Assembly: GCA_902767455.1 (NCBI GenBank)
Contig: CACXHH010000009.1
Span: 1 to 11,209, forward strand
Source: an uncultured Eubacteriales bacterium
Lineage (GTDB): Bacteria; Bacillota; Clostridia; Christensenellales; Borkfalkiaceae
Direction of reading: 5' to 3'
Length of the DNA stretch: 11,209 bases
The translations under genes were made by a program, and so were the position numbers. Below the pieces are notes generated by a model that saw only the letters and a program-made list of their open reading frames with translations, ran no database searches and had not been told where the DNA came from. Shown here in pieces: positions 1 to 5,930 of the stretch. Positions within the stretch are counted from its first letter, which is position 1, and every line of letters begins with the position of its first letter.

Positions 1-284
1 ACCGCGAACAGCCGTTTATCGCGCTCGTGCCCGCAAGCCTTACGCTTGACAAGGGCAGCGGCGAAGTGCTCGTTCAGGGCGTTATAGACCTTCTTGCCGT
101 AAAGGGCGACGTTGCAATCATTGTCGACTATAAATATTCGGGGCGTAACGCCGCTTCGCTTATCGCGACTTATAAAAAACAGCTCGAACTTTACGCCTAC
201 GCCGTCGAAAAGGTGCAAAAACTCAAAGTCGAAAAGACTTACATATTCAATATCAGAACGTGCGAGCTCGTCGATTGCAAATAA
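1..284 (+). CDS. addA: AddA-like helicase/nuclease, C-terminal end (partial)
   Basis: This is the 3' end of a gene that begins before the window; the open frame runs from base 3 to a TAA at 282-284. The visible part has the features of the C-terminal PD-(D/E)XK nuclease domain of AddA-type ATP-dependent helicase/nucleases. It opens with a REQPF segment, followed by VQGVIDLL with the acidic metal ligand, IIVDYK with the catalytic D and K, and QLELYAYAVEKV, which matches the Q-x3-Y helix of RecB/AddA nucleases. AddA works with AddB to process double-strand breaks and load RecA. The GTG at base 27 is internal and is not a start. Without the helicase part, a RecB-like or other PD-(D/E)XK protein remains possible, but the spacing and ending fit AddA best. 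Confidence 0.8.
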   Translation, partial: REQPFIALVPASLTLDKGSGEVLVQGVIDLLAVKGDVAIIVDYKYSGRNAASLIATYKKQLELYAYAVEKVQKLKVEKTYIFNIRTCELVDCK

Positions 285-321
285 AGCGGCGATAGATCGC
301 GGTTTGTCGTATAAAAAAACG

Positions 322-345
322 ACGTAGCGGCAATAATCGCTACGT
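322..345. repeat. perfect inverted repeat abutting a start codon
   Basis: ACGTAGCG (322-329) and CGCTACGT (338-345) form a perfect 8-bp stem with an 8-base loop. Its last base directly precedes the ATG at 346. Two smaller inverted repeats lie just upstream: GTCGT/ACGAC at 306-310 and 319-323, and GCGA/TCGC around 289-300. There is no run of T after the stem, so it is not a typical terminator. No Shine-Dalgarno sequence is visible before the ATG. Confidence 0.5.
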
Positions 346-1032
346 ATGAATACTTCGTTTTCGGTTTTGTTACACAGTAAAAACGTCGTCGAATACCTTT
401 CCCGTATCGATTTTGTCAGCCTGTTCTTTTACGTTTTCGTTTTCTCGGCGCTGTTTGACGCGGCGCAGATAGCTTTCAATATCCTTGCCGAAAGAAAAAG
501 GAATTTTTCGTTTTTAACGATAATCGTCAACTTTCTCGGCGCGCTTCTTGCGTTTGCGGCGGCGTACGCCGAGTACGAAACGGTGGGCAAAACGTTTGTT
601 CACCCGCTCGTAGCGCTTATGTACGCAGAAGTGGAATTATTTGCGATAACGTGCTTATACGCGGCCTTTTTATCTTTCGCAAGCGTTAAACGAGAGAAAA
701 ATAAGGGTAAGATTTCCGAGCTGCAAACGGAGAAAGCGTCGTCTGAAAACGGCGCCGCCGATACAGGCGCCGCCGTAACGAGAAACAACGGCTCGCGCGC
801 GGTATATAACGTCGTTATGAAAAAGGGTGACGCCGAAAGTCGGTATAACGTCGATTTCAAAGGCGTTTACGAGTTTCTCGACGGGATAAACAGCTCTTCC
901 GACGCCGCCGACGAAGCGCAAAAACTCAAAAGCAAGATAGCTTTTTACGAAGGGCTTGAAATGACGCCCGGCGTTATCAAAACGGTCAACATGCTCTTTG
1001 CCCGAGCGATAAGGCTGGCAAGAGAAGAATAA
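346..1032 (+). CDS. Unrecognised three-helix membrane protein
   Basis: I do not recognise this 228-residue protein. Three hydrophobic segments, roughly residues 22-47, 55-77 and 85-113, should place it in the cytoplasmic membrane. A charged linker of about residues 114-150, rich in Lys, Glu, Ser and Ala, leads to a soluble domain of about residues 151-228. That domain contains a YNVDFKGVYEFLDG stretch and a helical, charged end. The ATG at 346 is the first in the frame, but no ribosome binding site precedes it and a hairpin abuts it, so the start is uncertain. It lies 61 bp after the AddA-like gene and 48 bp before the SecB-like gene, with no promoter or terminator seen in the second gap. Co-transcription with the SecB-like gene is likely, and a functional link is inference only. 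Confidence 0.7.
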   Translation: MNTSFSVLLHSKNVVEYLSRIDFVSLFFYVFVFSALFDAAQIAFNILAERKRNFSFLTIIVNFLGALLAFAAAYAEYETVGKTFVHPLVALMYAEVELFAITCLYAAFLSFASVKREKNKGKISELQTEKASSENGAADTGAAVTRNNGSRAVYNVVMKKGDAESRYNVDFKGVYEFLDGINSSSDAADEAQKLKSKIAFYEGLEMTPGVIKTVNMLFARAIRLAREE

Positions 1033-1080
1033 AAAATATTCGGCTAACGCCGTACCATATAAAAACAAAGGAGAAAATAT

Positions 1081-1494
1081 ATGAAGGAAAAAACATTGTT
1101 CAAAGGATATCGCTTCGAGCACAGCGATATCACTCTCAATCCGCTTACCAAGAACGAAACGTTCAAAATTGCTCCGCACTTCGAGTGCAAGATGACGGGC
1201 AACAACGAAACTTACAACGCGACGCTTTCGGTTACGATAAATTCGTCGGTTGCCGGAAATAAGACTCCGTTCGATTTGAACGTCGTTTTAACGGGCGCGT
1301 TCGAGCTCGGCGAAGATCTCGTTTCAAGCAAAAAAGGTCAGTTACGCCTTGCGATAGAAACGCTCTTCCCGTATCTTCGCGCGTTTGTAACCAACCTTAC
1401 GGTATCTTGCGGCATGCCGCCGTTTATCCTTCCGTTCGTTGACACCGAGCAGATGGTGTCTTCCATGCACGAACAAAGCGACTTGCCGAACTAA
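1081..1494 (+). CDS. SecB-fold protein (SecB-like export chaperone)
   Basis: This 137-residue protein resembles the SecB family of protein-export chaperones. The signature is near the C-terminus: LRLAIETLFPYLRAFVTNL at about 88-106 followed by GMPPFILPFVD at 111-121. SecB proteins have the same arrangement, an LFPYxRxxI/V helix and then a hydrophobic (F/M)PPxxLxPI/V loop. The N-terminal half is predicted beta-rich, as in SecB. Classical SecB holds unfolded preproteins for SecA in Proteobacteria; Bacillota usually lack it, and their SecB-like proteins are divergent and less understood. The start is secure: AAAGGAG at 1067-1073 sits 7 bases before the ATG. The gene follows the membrane protein by 48 bp and ends just before a strong terminator. 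No toxin or antitoxin gene is adjacent, so it is not an obvious toxin-antitoxin-chaperone module. Client and function are unknown. Confidence 0.72.
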   Translation: MKEKTLFKGYRFEHSDITLNPLTKNETFKIAPHFECKMTGNNETYNATLSVTINSSVAGNKTPFDLNVVLTGAFELGEDLVSSKKGQLRLAIETLFPYLRAFVTNLTVSCGMPPFILPFVDTEQMVSSMHEQSDLPN

Positions 1495-1501
1495 AAAAAA
1501 T

Positions 1502-1548
1502 AAATAACGGTTTTTTCTCGCTTTCGTCGGAAAAAAACCGTTATTTTT
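1502..1548. terminator. Strong bidirectional intrinsic terminator
   Basis: AAATAACGGTTTTTT (1502-1516) pairs with AAAAAACCGTTATTT (1532-1546), a 15-bp stem. It is followed by more T on the plus strand and, read on the minus strand, by the T run complementary to A1493-1500. It starts 7 bases after the SecB-like stop codon. It should end that gene and could also stop transcription arriving from the minus-strand gene at 1683-2243. Confidence 0.85.
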
Positions 1549-1624
1549 AGTCGTAGCGAAACGCTTGACGGTGAAAATAAAATCCGCCTTGCGTTTCTCA
1601 GCGTACTTATATAAACAATTTATT

Positions 1625-1655
1625 AACGCTTTTTCTGTAACGCGAAAAAGCCGTT
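1625..1655. repeat. Inverted repeat downstream of the YgjV-like gene
   Basis: AACGCTTTTTC (1625-1635) pairs with GAAAAAG (1644-1650) and, after a one-base bulge, CGTT (1652-1655). On the minus strand it lies 28 bases past the stop of the YgjV-family gene. It lacks a clean T run on either strand, so it may be a weak terminator or an mRNA 3' end stabiliser. Nothing else was recognised in the 188-bp gap at 1495-1682. Confidence 0.4.
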
Positions 1656-1682
1656 ATAACTGTCGATCGGAGCCATAATTCT

Positions 1683-2243
1683 TCAATTCTTCATTTCTTC
1701 GTTCTTAATTCTCTTAAATCCGCCGTATCTTACGAGTGCGACGACGAGCGAAACTATCGTAAACGAAGTAGCGATCGCGCCCGGGTAAGAGCTTATTATA
1801 AGGTTATACGCAAGCCACGGCGGTTGAGCGATGAGAACGAGTTTTCGAAGCAGGTTTTCGTCTGATATCCTTAACCCTATCGTCGCTATCACCGTTCCCA
1901 CGGTGGGCAGGATCGAATACCACGCTTCGTAAGTGAGAAAACACGACGCGATCGTTATCGCCGAAAACACGCCCGCCCAGATAAACGATTTTGCCCATTT
2001 ATAGTCGAGCGAGTAAATAATACCGCGGGCGACCGCCATAAGGTTAAGCGCAAGCCCCGTGTATCCGCCCAAAAGCAAATAATGCGCGCACCATAAAGCG
2101 TTGCCCGTGTACTGCATTATAAGAATATGACTGCGTTTTTTGAACTGATAGCAAAGGATGGTCAGCGTCATTGCGATAACGCCTATCGCCTGAACGATCA
2201 CGAATCCGAGCTCAGTTTGAAAAAAAGACGATACGGCTTGCAT
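1683..2243 (-). CDS. YgjV-family inner membrane protein
   Basis: This 186-residue, very hydrophobic protein resembles the YgjV family (Imp-YgjV, PF10688), a membrane family without an established function. The segment around residues 16-33 (IVQAIGVIAMTLTILCYQ) lines up with the E. coli YgjV N-terminus, followed by a basic KKRSH loop. About six membrane helices alternate with short loops, and the C-terminus is charged. The start is ambiguous. The ATG at 2243 lies only a few bases downstream of a consensus promoter and has no ribosome binding site. An internal GTG at residue 15 (2201) would match the E. coli N-terminus better, but it also has only a weak upstream site. The gene stands alone on the minus strand, divergent from the MATE exporter. 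Confidence 0.75.
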   Translation of the reverse strand: MQAVSSFFQTELGFVIVQAIGVIAMTLTILCYQFKKRSHILIMQYTGNALWCAHYLLLGGYTGLALNLMAVARGIIYSLDYKWAKSFIWAGVFSAITIASCFLTYEAWYSILPTVGTVIATIGLRISDENLLRKLVLIAQPPWLAYNLIISSYPGAIATSFTIVSLVVALVRYGGFKRIKNEEMKN

Positions 2244-2252
2244 AACGGTTAT

Positions 2253-2281
2253 ATATTATCACCGCTAAAAGAAAATGTCAA
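2253..2281 (-). promoter_or_regulatory. Promoter of the YgjV-like gene
   Basis: On the minus strand, TTGACA (2276-2281) and TAATAT (2253-2258) are separated by 17 bases, with TGA just before the -10 as an extended -10 element. A start about seven bases past the -10 would fall near 2244-2247. That leaves a leader of only a few bases before the ATG at 2243. Confidence 0.75.
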
Positions 2282-2299
2282 TCCCGCCGATTGTTTTTT

Positions 2300-2315
2300 T
2301 GAAATTTAAATTTCA
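2300..2315. promoter_or_regulatory. Perfect 16-bp palindrome between divergent promoters, candidate operator
   Basis: TGAAATTTAAATTTCA is an exact palindrome. It lies between the -35 boxes of the two divergent promoters, 18 bases from that of the YgjV-like gene and 13 from that of the MATE gene. Position and symmetry suggest a dimeric repressor or activator site, of the AT-rich kind bound by MarR or TetR proteins. It is not the same as the OhrR-like box at 6451-6465. The binding protein is unknown. Confidence 0.5.
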
Positions 2316-2328
2316 GGTCTTTTCGCGC

Positions 2329-2357
2329 TTGATTTTTTCGTGAAAATAGTATAAAAT
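2329..2357 (+). promoter_or_regulatory. Promoter of the MATE exporter gene
   Basis: TTGATT (2329-2334) and TAAAAT (2352-2357) are 17 bases apart; TATAAA at 2350-2355 is an alternative -10. The expected start near 2364 gives a leader of about 95 bases before the ATG at 2460. The promoter before the TldD gene (7831-7859) has the same two hexamers and spacing. Confidence 0.65.
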
Positions 2358-2384
2358 AATTGAGAATTGAGTAGCAAAAACCTT

Positions 2385-2426
2385 TGCGTAAGTCCGAATT
2401 TCTTTCGGGCTTACGCATTTTTTTTT
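2385..2426 (+). terminator. Intrinsic terminator inside the MATE leader, candidate attenuator
   Basis: TGCGTAAGTCCGAA (2385-2398) pairs with TTCGGGCTTACGCA (2404-2417) over 14 bp with one G-U pair, followed by nine T. It sits about 20 bases after the predicted transcription start and 19 bases before the ribosome binding site of the MATE gene. No plus-strand gene upstream needs it, because the SecB-like gene already has its own terminator. An alternative AT hairpin can form from the T run and the A8 run at 2430-2437, closed by GC pairs (2415-2439), using the same bases. CCTTT at 2381-2385 could also pair with the AAAGG of the ribosome binding site. Confidence 0.75.
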
Positions 2427-2459
2427 GCGAAAAAAAAGCTCAAAAAAGGAGTAACTAAA

Positions 2460-3869
2460 ATGCAATCCGAAAACTACCTTGCTGAAGAAAAAGTCGGAAA
2501 ACTCATGCTGAAATATTCTCTTCCGTGCATAATATCTCTTCTCGTCGGCGCGCTGTATAACGTGGTCGACCAGATATTTATCGCCAACGCGGACTATCTC
2601 GGAAGCTTTGGCAACGCTGCCAACACCGTCGTTTTTCCGCTTACGACGATAGCTCTTGCCATCGCCGTGATGGTCGGCGACGGCGCCTGCGCGTTCGTGA
2701 GCATAAGCCTTGGCAAAGGGAGCGCCGAAAGGGCTGGTAAAAGCGTCGGAAATTCAATCGTTACGGTAACGGCGTTCAGTATCGCGCTCACCGCGATATA
2801 CCTTCTTGCGGGCGGCTCGCTCGTCGCGCTTTTCGGCGGCAAGGTCAACGAAGAAACTAACGCGCTTTCAAAGGAATACCTTTTCTATATCGCGCTCGGC
2901 ATACCCTTTTATATGTTCGGTCAGGCTATGAACCCCGTAATCCGCGCGGACGGAAGCCCGAATTTTGCGATGTTCTCAACTCTTGCCGGTGCCGTTATCA
3001 ATATCGTACTCGACCCGATATTCATTTTCGTATTCAAATGGGGAATGATGGGCGCGGCGGTGGCAACCGTGATCGGGCAGGTAGCGACGGCGGTCATGGC
3101 GATAGTCTATATCGTTCGCCCGAAGATATTGAAGCTCAAACTCAAAGACTTCAAGCTCGATTTTAAGGTCGTCGGAAGAACGCTTTCGCTCGGCGTATGC
3201 TCCTTTCTTGCTCAAATTTCGCTCGTTGCGGCGATGGCGGCTATTAACAATATGATACGCGTTTACGGTGCGAAAGACGAAATATTTTCTCGCCCCGAAT
3301 ATTCGCAGATACCTATGGCGGTAGTCGGGATAGTAATGAAGTTCTTCCAGATAGTTATATCCATAGTGATAGGGCTTGCGGCGGGGTGCATACCCGTCGT
3401 CGGCTACAACGTGGGCGCAAAGCGAAGCGACAGAGTTACCGAACTATTTAAAAAACTGCTCCTTGCAGAAGCCGTGGTCGGCACGGTGGCGCTTATCGTC
3501 GTCGAAGCGTTTCCGCAGGCGATAATAGGCGTGTTCGGCGCGGCGAACGAGAGCGTTTATTATACGCGGTTTGCTTTAAGATGTTTCAGGATATACCTAT
3601 CTATGATCGTCCTTGCGTGCGTAAATAAAGCGACGTTTATCTTCTTGCAGGCGATGGGAAGCGCCGTTCTTTCGACCTTTTTGTCGATGGTGAGAGAACT
3701 TGTTTTCGGCGTGGGGCTCGCGCTTATCCTTCCGCTATTCTTCGGGCTTGACGGCGTTCTGTATTCGATGCCAGCCGCGGATATACTGACCTTCGTCATC
3801 TCTCTTTCGATAATTATTTACACCTTCAAAAAGACGCTTTCATCGCCTTCGCGCGAAGTTGAAAAATAA
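2460..3869 (+). CDS. MATE-family multidrug exporter (MepA-like)
   Basis: A 469-residue polytopic membrane protein with about twelve helices in two repeated halves, the usual size for MATE transporters. The N-terminus (KLMLKYSLPCIISLLVGALYNVVDQIF) and the VGDGACAFVSISLGKG segment at about 79-94 are typical of the MepA branch, which exports cationic drugs using sodium or proton gradients. Helix 7 starts the second half with similar spacing. I chose ATG 2460 because AAAGGAG at 2445-2451 sits 8 bases upstream. A longer frame from TTG 2367 would translate straight through the terminator hairpin and is not credible. The gene is followed by a bidirectional terminator at 3884-3918. Substrate is not predictable from sequence; the palindromic operator candidate and leader terminator suggest it is induced rather than constitutive. 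Confidence 0.9.
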   Translation: MQSENYLAEEKVGKLMLKYSLPCIISLLVGALYNVVDQIFIANADYLGSFGNAANTVVFPLTTIALAIAVMVGDGACAFVSISLGKGSAERAGKSVGNSIVTVTAFSIALTAIYLLAGGSLVALFGGKVNEETNALSKEYLFYIALGIPFYMFGQAMNPVIRADGSPNFAMFSTLAGAVINIVLDPIFIFVFKWGMMGAAVATVIGQVATAVMAIVYIVRPKILKLKLKDFKLDFKVVGRTLSLGVCSFLAQISLVAAMAAINNMIRVYGAKDEIFSRPEYSQIPMAVVGIVMKFFQIVISIVIGLAAGCIPVVGYNVGAKRSDRVTELFKKLLLAEAVVGTVALIVVEAFPQAIIGVFGAANESVYYTRFALRCFRIYLSMIVLACVNKATFIFLQAMGSAVLSTFLSMVRELVFGVGLALILPLFFGLDGVLYSMPAADILTFVISLSIIIYTFKKTLSSPSREVEK

Positions 3870-3883
3870 CTTGTAAAAAGATA

Positions 3884-3918
3884 AAAGCGCCGCGATAATC
3901 GACTTATCGCGGCGTTTT
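3884..3918. terminator. Bidirectional terminator with the shared hairpin core
   Basis: CGCCGCGATAA (3888-3898) pairs perfectly with TTATCGCGGCG (3904-3914) around a TCGAC loop, flanked by AAAA on the left and TTTT on the right. It lies between the convergent ends of the MATE gene (3869) and the OhrR-like gene (3949) and can serve both. The core CGATAATCGACTTAT recurs at 5547-5561 and 10614-10628 in the opposite orientation. Confidence 0.85.
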
Positions 3919-3948
3919 AGTGTTTTTAATTATAATTGCAAACTGCTT

Positions 3949-4395
3949 TTACGAAAAATTATCTGAAACGTCTTTACCTAAAATCTTATACAAAAGCGAG
4001 TAGAGCGTAAAAGCTTCGGCGGGTGATAAGGGAATACAGCCCTGCATGCCTTGCGGCACCGAAAGCGCGGTGTTTTTCAGCTCTTCGCCTTGCTTGGTCA
4101 AAGACACGTTTAAAACTCTGCCGTCGCCCGTGCTTCTCGAACGCTTGACGAAGCCCTTCTTTTCAAGGCTTTTAAGAAGCGGAGTAAGCGTTCCCGAATC
4201 GAGAAAGAGCTTTTGCCCGAGCTCCTTGACGGACAGATCGTGTTTTTCCCACAGCACCATCAAGGTTATATACTGCGTGTAAGTTATATCGAGCTTATTA
4301 AGAAGCGGTGTGTATTTTTTTACGACTTCGCGCGCGGCGGCGTAAAGGGGAAAACACAGTTGGTTATCGAGTTTTAAACTTTCGTAAGTTTCCAT
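3949..4395 (-). CDS. ohrR: OhrR-type MarR-family peroxide-sensing repressor
   Basis: This 148-residue winged-helix protein matches the OhrR branch of MarR regulators, which release DNA when a cysteine is oxidised by organic peroxides. The N-terminal LDNQLCFPLYAA carries the sensing Cys14. Tyr28 and Tyr39 lie 14 and 25 residues after it, the spacing of Cys15, Tyr29 and Tyr40 in Bacillus subtilis OhrR. The recognition helix region LDSGTLTPLLKSLEKKG (66-81) and the wing basic residues are family-typical. A second cysteine, Cys120, lies 106 residues after Cys14, close to the Cys22-Cys127 spacing of the two-cysteine Xanthomonas OhrR, so disulfide-based sensing is plausible. The ATG follows the CDF gene stop by six bases, in the same frame, with only a weak ribosome site, so translational coupling is likely. 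A matching operator is at 6451-6472. Confidence 0.85.
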   Translation of the reverse strand: METYESLKLDNQLCFPLYAAAREVVKKYTPLLNKLDITYTQYITLMVLWEKHDLSVKELGQKLFLDSGTLTPLLKSLEKKGFVKRSRSTGDGRVLNVSLTKQGEELKNTALSVPQGMQGCIPLSPAEAFTLYSLLYKILGKDVSDNFS

Positions 4396-4401
4396 ATTAT
4401 A

Positions 4402-5511
4402 TCAATCTGCATAGTCGTTATCGAGCACGACGAAAAACTTATATTGCGGGTAGAACTTGCTTATTTCGGCAACGACTTTATCTCTCACCGCTTCGGCGTC
4501 CGCCGAAAAATCGACTATGATATCGAAGGTGACTGTTGAAGTTTCGTCGTCGACGAACAGCCCGTGAAGTTGCAATATCTCGGGGTATGAGGCGATTATC
4601 GCCGATAATTTTTCTTTGAGAAGTTCGTGCTCGCCCGAGCCGTTGCCGGAAGCGTAAATGCCTATCGTTAAGATTATTCCGAGTTTTTCGTAAACTTCGG
4701 CTGAGAGCGTGCGAGTGAGTTTATGTATTTTGCTCGCGGTAAGATCGTCCGCTACTTCTATATGCGCCGAGCCTATTATCTTGTTAGGTCCGTAATTGTG
4801 AAGAGTAACGTCGTAAACGCCCGAAACCTCCTCGCTTTGGGTGAGTATCTTTTTGAGCTTATCGGTAAGCTCCTTGTCGGCGCGAAGCCCGATAATGCTG
4901 TCGAGCGTTTCGCGCAGTATCCCTACGCCCGCTTTTAAGATGAACAGCGAAATTATCGTGCCGAGTATTCCGTCTATATAATAGAACTTCGTGAACACGG
5001 CGATAAGCGCGGAAACGAAGGTCGCAAGCGATAAGATAGAATCGAAAACGGCGTCTGCGCCCGAAGCTTTGAGCGTGCCGGAGTCAAGTTTTTTACCGAC
5101 CGAAGTCACGTATCTGCCGAAGAAGAATTTGACGGCAACCGCAACGCCGATGATTATAAACGAGTAAACTTTGTAATCGGTGACTTCGGGCTCTATAATC
5201 TTTGTTATCGATTCTTTGAGCGAAGTTACGCCCGCCATCAGAACGATTACCGCTATGATGACCGAAGTTACGTATTCGATGCGCCCGTGCCCGTAAGGGT
5301 GCTTTTTGTCGGGCTTTTTGGCGGAAAGCTTTGTGCCGATTATCGTTATTACCGAAGAAAGCGCGTCGCTTAAATTGTTTACGGCGTCCATAATTACGGC
5401 GATAGAGTTCGCAAGAAGCCCTACTACGCTTTTGAACGCCACCAAAAGTACGTTGACTACGATGCCGAAAATACTCGTCTGTATTATCTTTTTATCGCGT
5501 GAATTAGTCAT
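4402..5511 (-). CDS. CDF-family cation exporter, manganese-type site
   Basis: A 369-residue cation diffusion facilitator. Six membrane helices fill about residues 10-205, with the family HPYGHGR motif at 71-77. The transport site residues are Asn45 and Asp49 in helix 2 (N-x3-D) and Asp153 and Asp157 in helix 5 (D-x3-D). Zinc-type CDF proteins usually have His in helix 5; the N-D plus D-D set is associated with manganese exporters such as MntE. A cytoplasmic domain of about 210-290 is the usual CDF C-terminal fold. A further 75 residues follow (about 294-369), apparently a second ferredoxin-like unit, which makes the protein longer than the common 300. AGGTGAT at 5518-5524, 6 bases before the ATG, is a good ribosome site. 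It lies between the TSCPD gene (72-bp gap) and ohrR (6-bp gap). Mn2+ as substrate is inferred. Confidence 0.88.
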   Translation of the reverse strand: MTNSRDKKIIQTSIFGIVVNVLLVAFKSVVGLLANSIAVIMDAVNNLSDALSSVITIIGTKLSAKKPDKKHPYGHGRIEYVTSVIIAVIVLMAGVTSLKESITKIIEPEVTDYKVYSFIIIGVAVAVKFFFGRYVTSVGKKLDSGTLKASGADAVFDSILSLATFVSALIAVFTKFYYIDGILGTIISLFILKAGVGILRETLDSIIGLRADKELTDKLKKILTQSEEVSGVYDVTLHNYGPNKIIGSAHIEVADDLTASKIHKLTRTLSAEVYEKLGIILTIGIYASGNGSGEHELLKEKLSAIIASYPEILQLHGLFVDDETSTVTFDIIVDFSADAEAVRDKVVAEISKFYPQYKFFVVLDNDYAD

Positions 5512-5544
5512 TATATTATCACCTGTTCAGAACAAAAAGTGCGG

Positions 5545-5561
5545 CTATAAGTCGATTATCG
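5545..5561. repeat. Copy of the 17-base palindromic hairpin core
   Basis: CTATAAGTCGATTATCG is identical to 10612-10628, and its inner part is the reverse complement of the core of the terminator at 3888-3914. It sits in the 72-bp gap between the TSCPD gene and the CDF gene. Read on the minus strand it forms an imperfect hairpin followed by CACTTTTTG, so it may be a weak terminator or attenuator within the operon. Confidence 0.6.
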
Positions 5562-5583
5562 CAAAAACGAGCTAAAAGCGGCG

Positions 5584-5883
5584 TTACGCGATGGGCTTTA
5601 GGCTGCCGTCGTACGCGGCGCGAAGCCCGGTAGCGAGTTGATCGGCGCAAGAAGTGTTTCTTCTTCCGCAGGTGTTGCCGAGAAGTTTTTCTTCAACGTA
5701 CTCCACCGTCTGACCTTCTAAAAGCTTTGAGATGGCTTTCAGATTGCCGTTGCAACCGCCTATAAACGAAATATTTTTTACGACGTTACCGTCGAGCTCG
5801 AAGTGGATTTCCATCGAGCATACGCCTTTTGGCGAGAAAACGTATTCCATAACGATACCTTTACGCGCGGCGTAAATCGCCAC
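5584..5883 (-). CDS. Small TSCPD-domain protein
   Basis: This short protein fits the TIGR03905-type TSCPD family, small proteins related to the zinc-binding end of B12-dependent ribonucleotide reductases; their function is not established. Four cysteines, Cys22 (PKGVCS), Cys44 (GGCNGN), Cys72 and Cys79 (NTCGRRNTSCADQLA), could bind zinc. The signature TSCPDQLA reads TSCADQLA here. Two starts are possible. GTG at 5883 has a strong AAGGAG at 5892-5897, 8 bases away, giving 99 residues. ATG at 5850 gives 88 residues beginning MEYVFSPKGVCS, which matches the usual family N-terminus and has AAAGG upstream. I keep the GTG start with moderate confidence. A promoter lies just upstream, overlapping the end of the peroxidase gene. 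The CDF and ohrR genes follow. Confidence 0.82.
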   Translation of the reverse strand: MAIYAARKGIVMEYVFSPKGVCSMEIHFELDGNVVKNISFIGGCNGNLKAISKLLEGQTVEYVEEKLLGNTCGRRNTSCADQLATGLRAAYDGSLKPIA

Positions 5884-5930
5884 GCGTAAAACTCCTTTTT
5901 TATTATTATCGGAAAATAACTTCCTTACTT

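Noticed and set aside
670..1179. 169-residue open frame on the minus strand
   Set aside because: It lies opposite the membrane-protein and SecB-like genes, has no family features and no ribosome site; it is a shadow frame, as are the long antisense frames in the TldD gene and rubrerythrin gene.
346..1494. Toxin-antitoxin-chaperone module around the SecB-like gene
   Set aside because: The neighbour is a membrane protein with three helices; no toxin or DNA-binding antitoxin is seen on either side.
2367..2459. Extended 500-residue start for the MATE protein from TTG 2367
   Set aside because: The extension translates a 14-bp terminator and T run into Phe- and Lys-rich sequence, and the ATG at 2460 has a good ribosome site.
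4402..4404. Recoding of TGA as an amino acid joining CDF and OhrR-like frames
   Set aside because: TGA also ends the YgjV-like and TldD genes in natural places, and both products here have full family length on their own.
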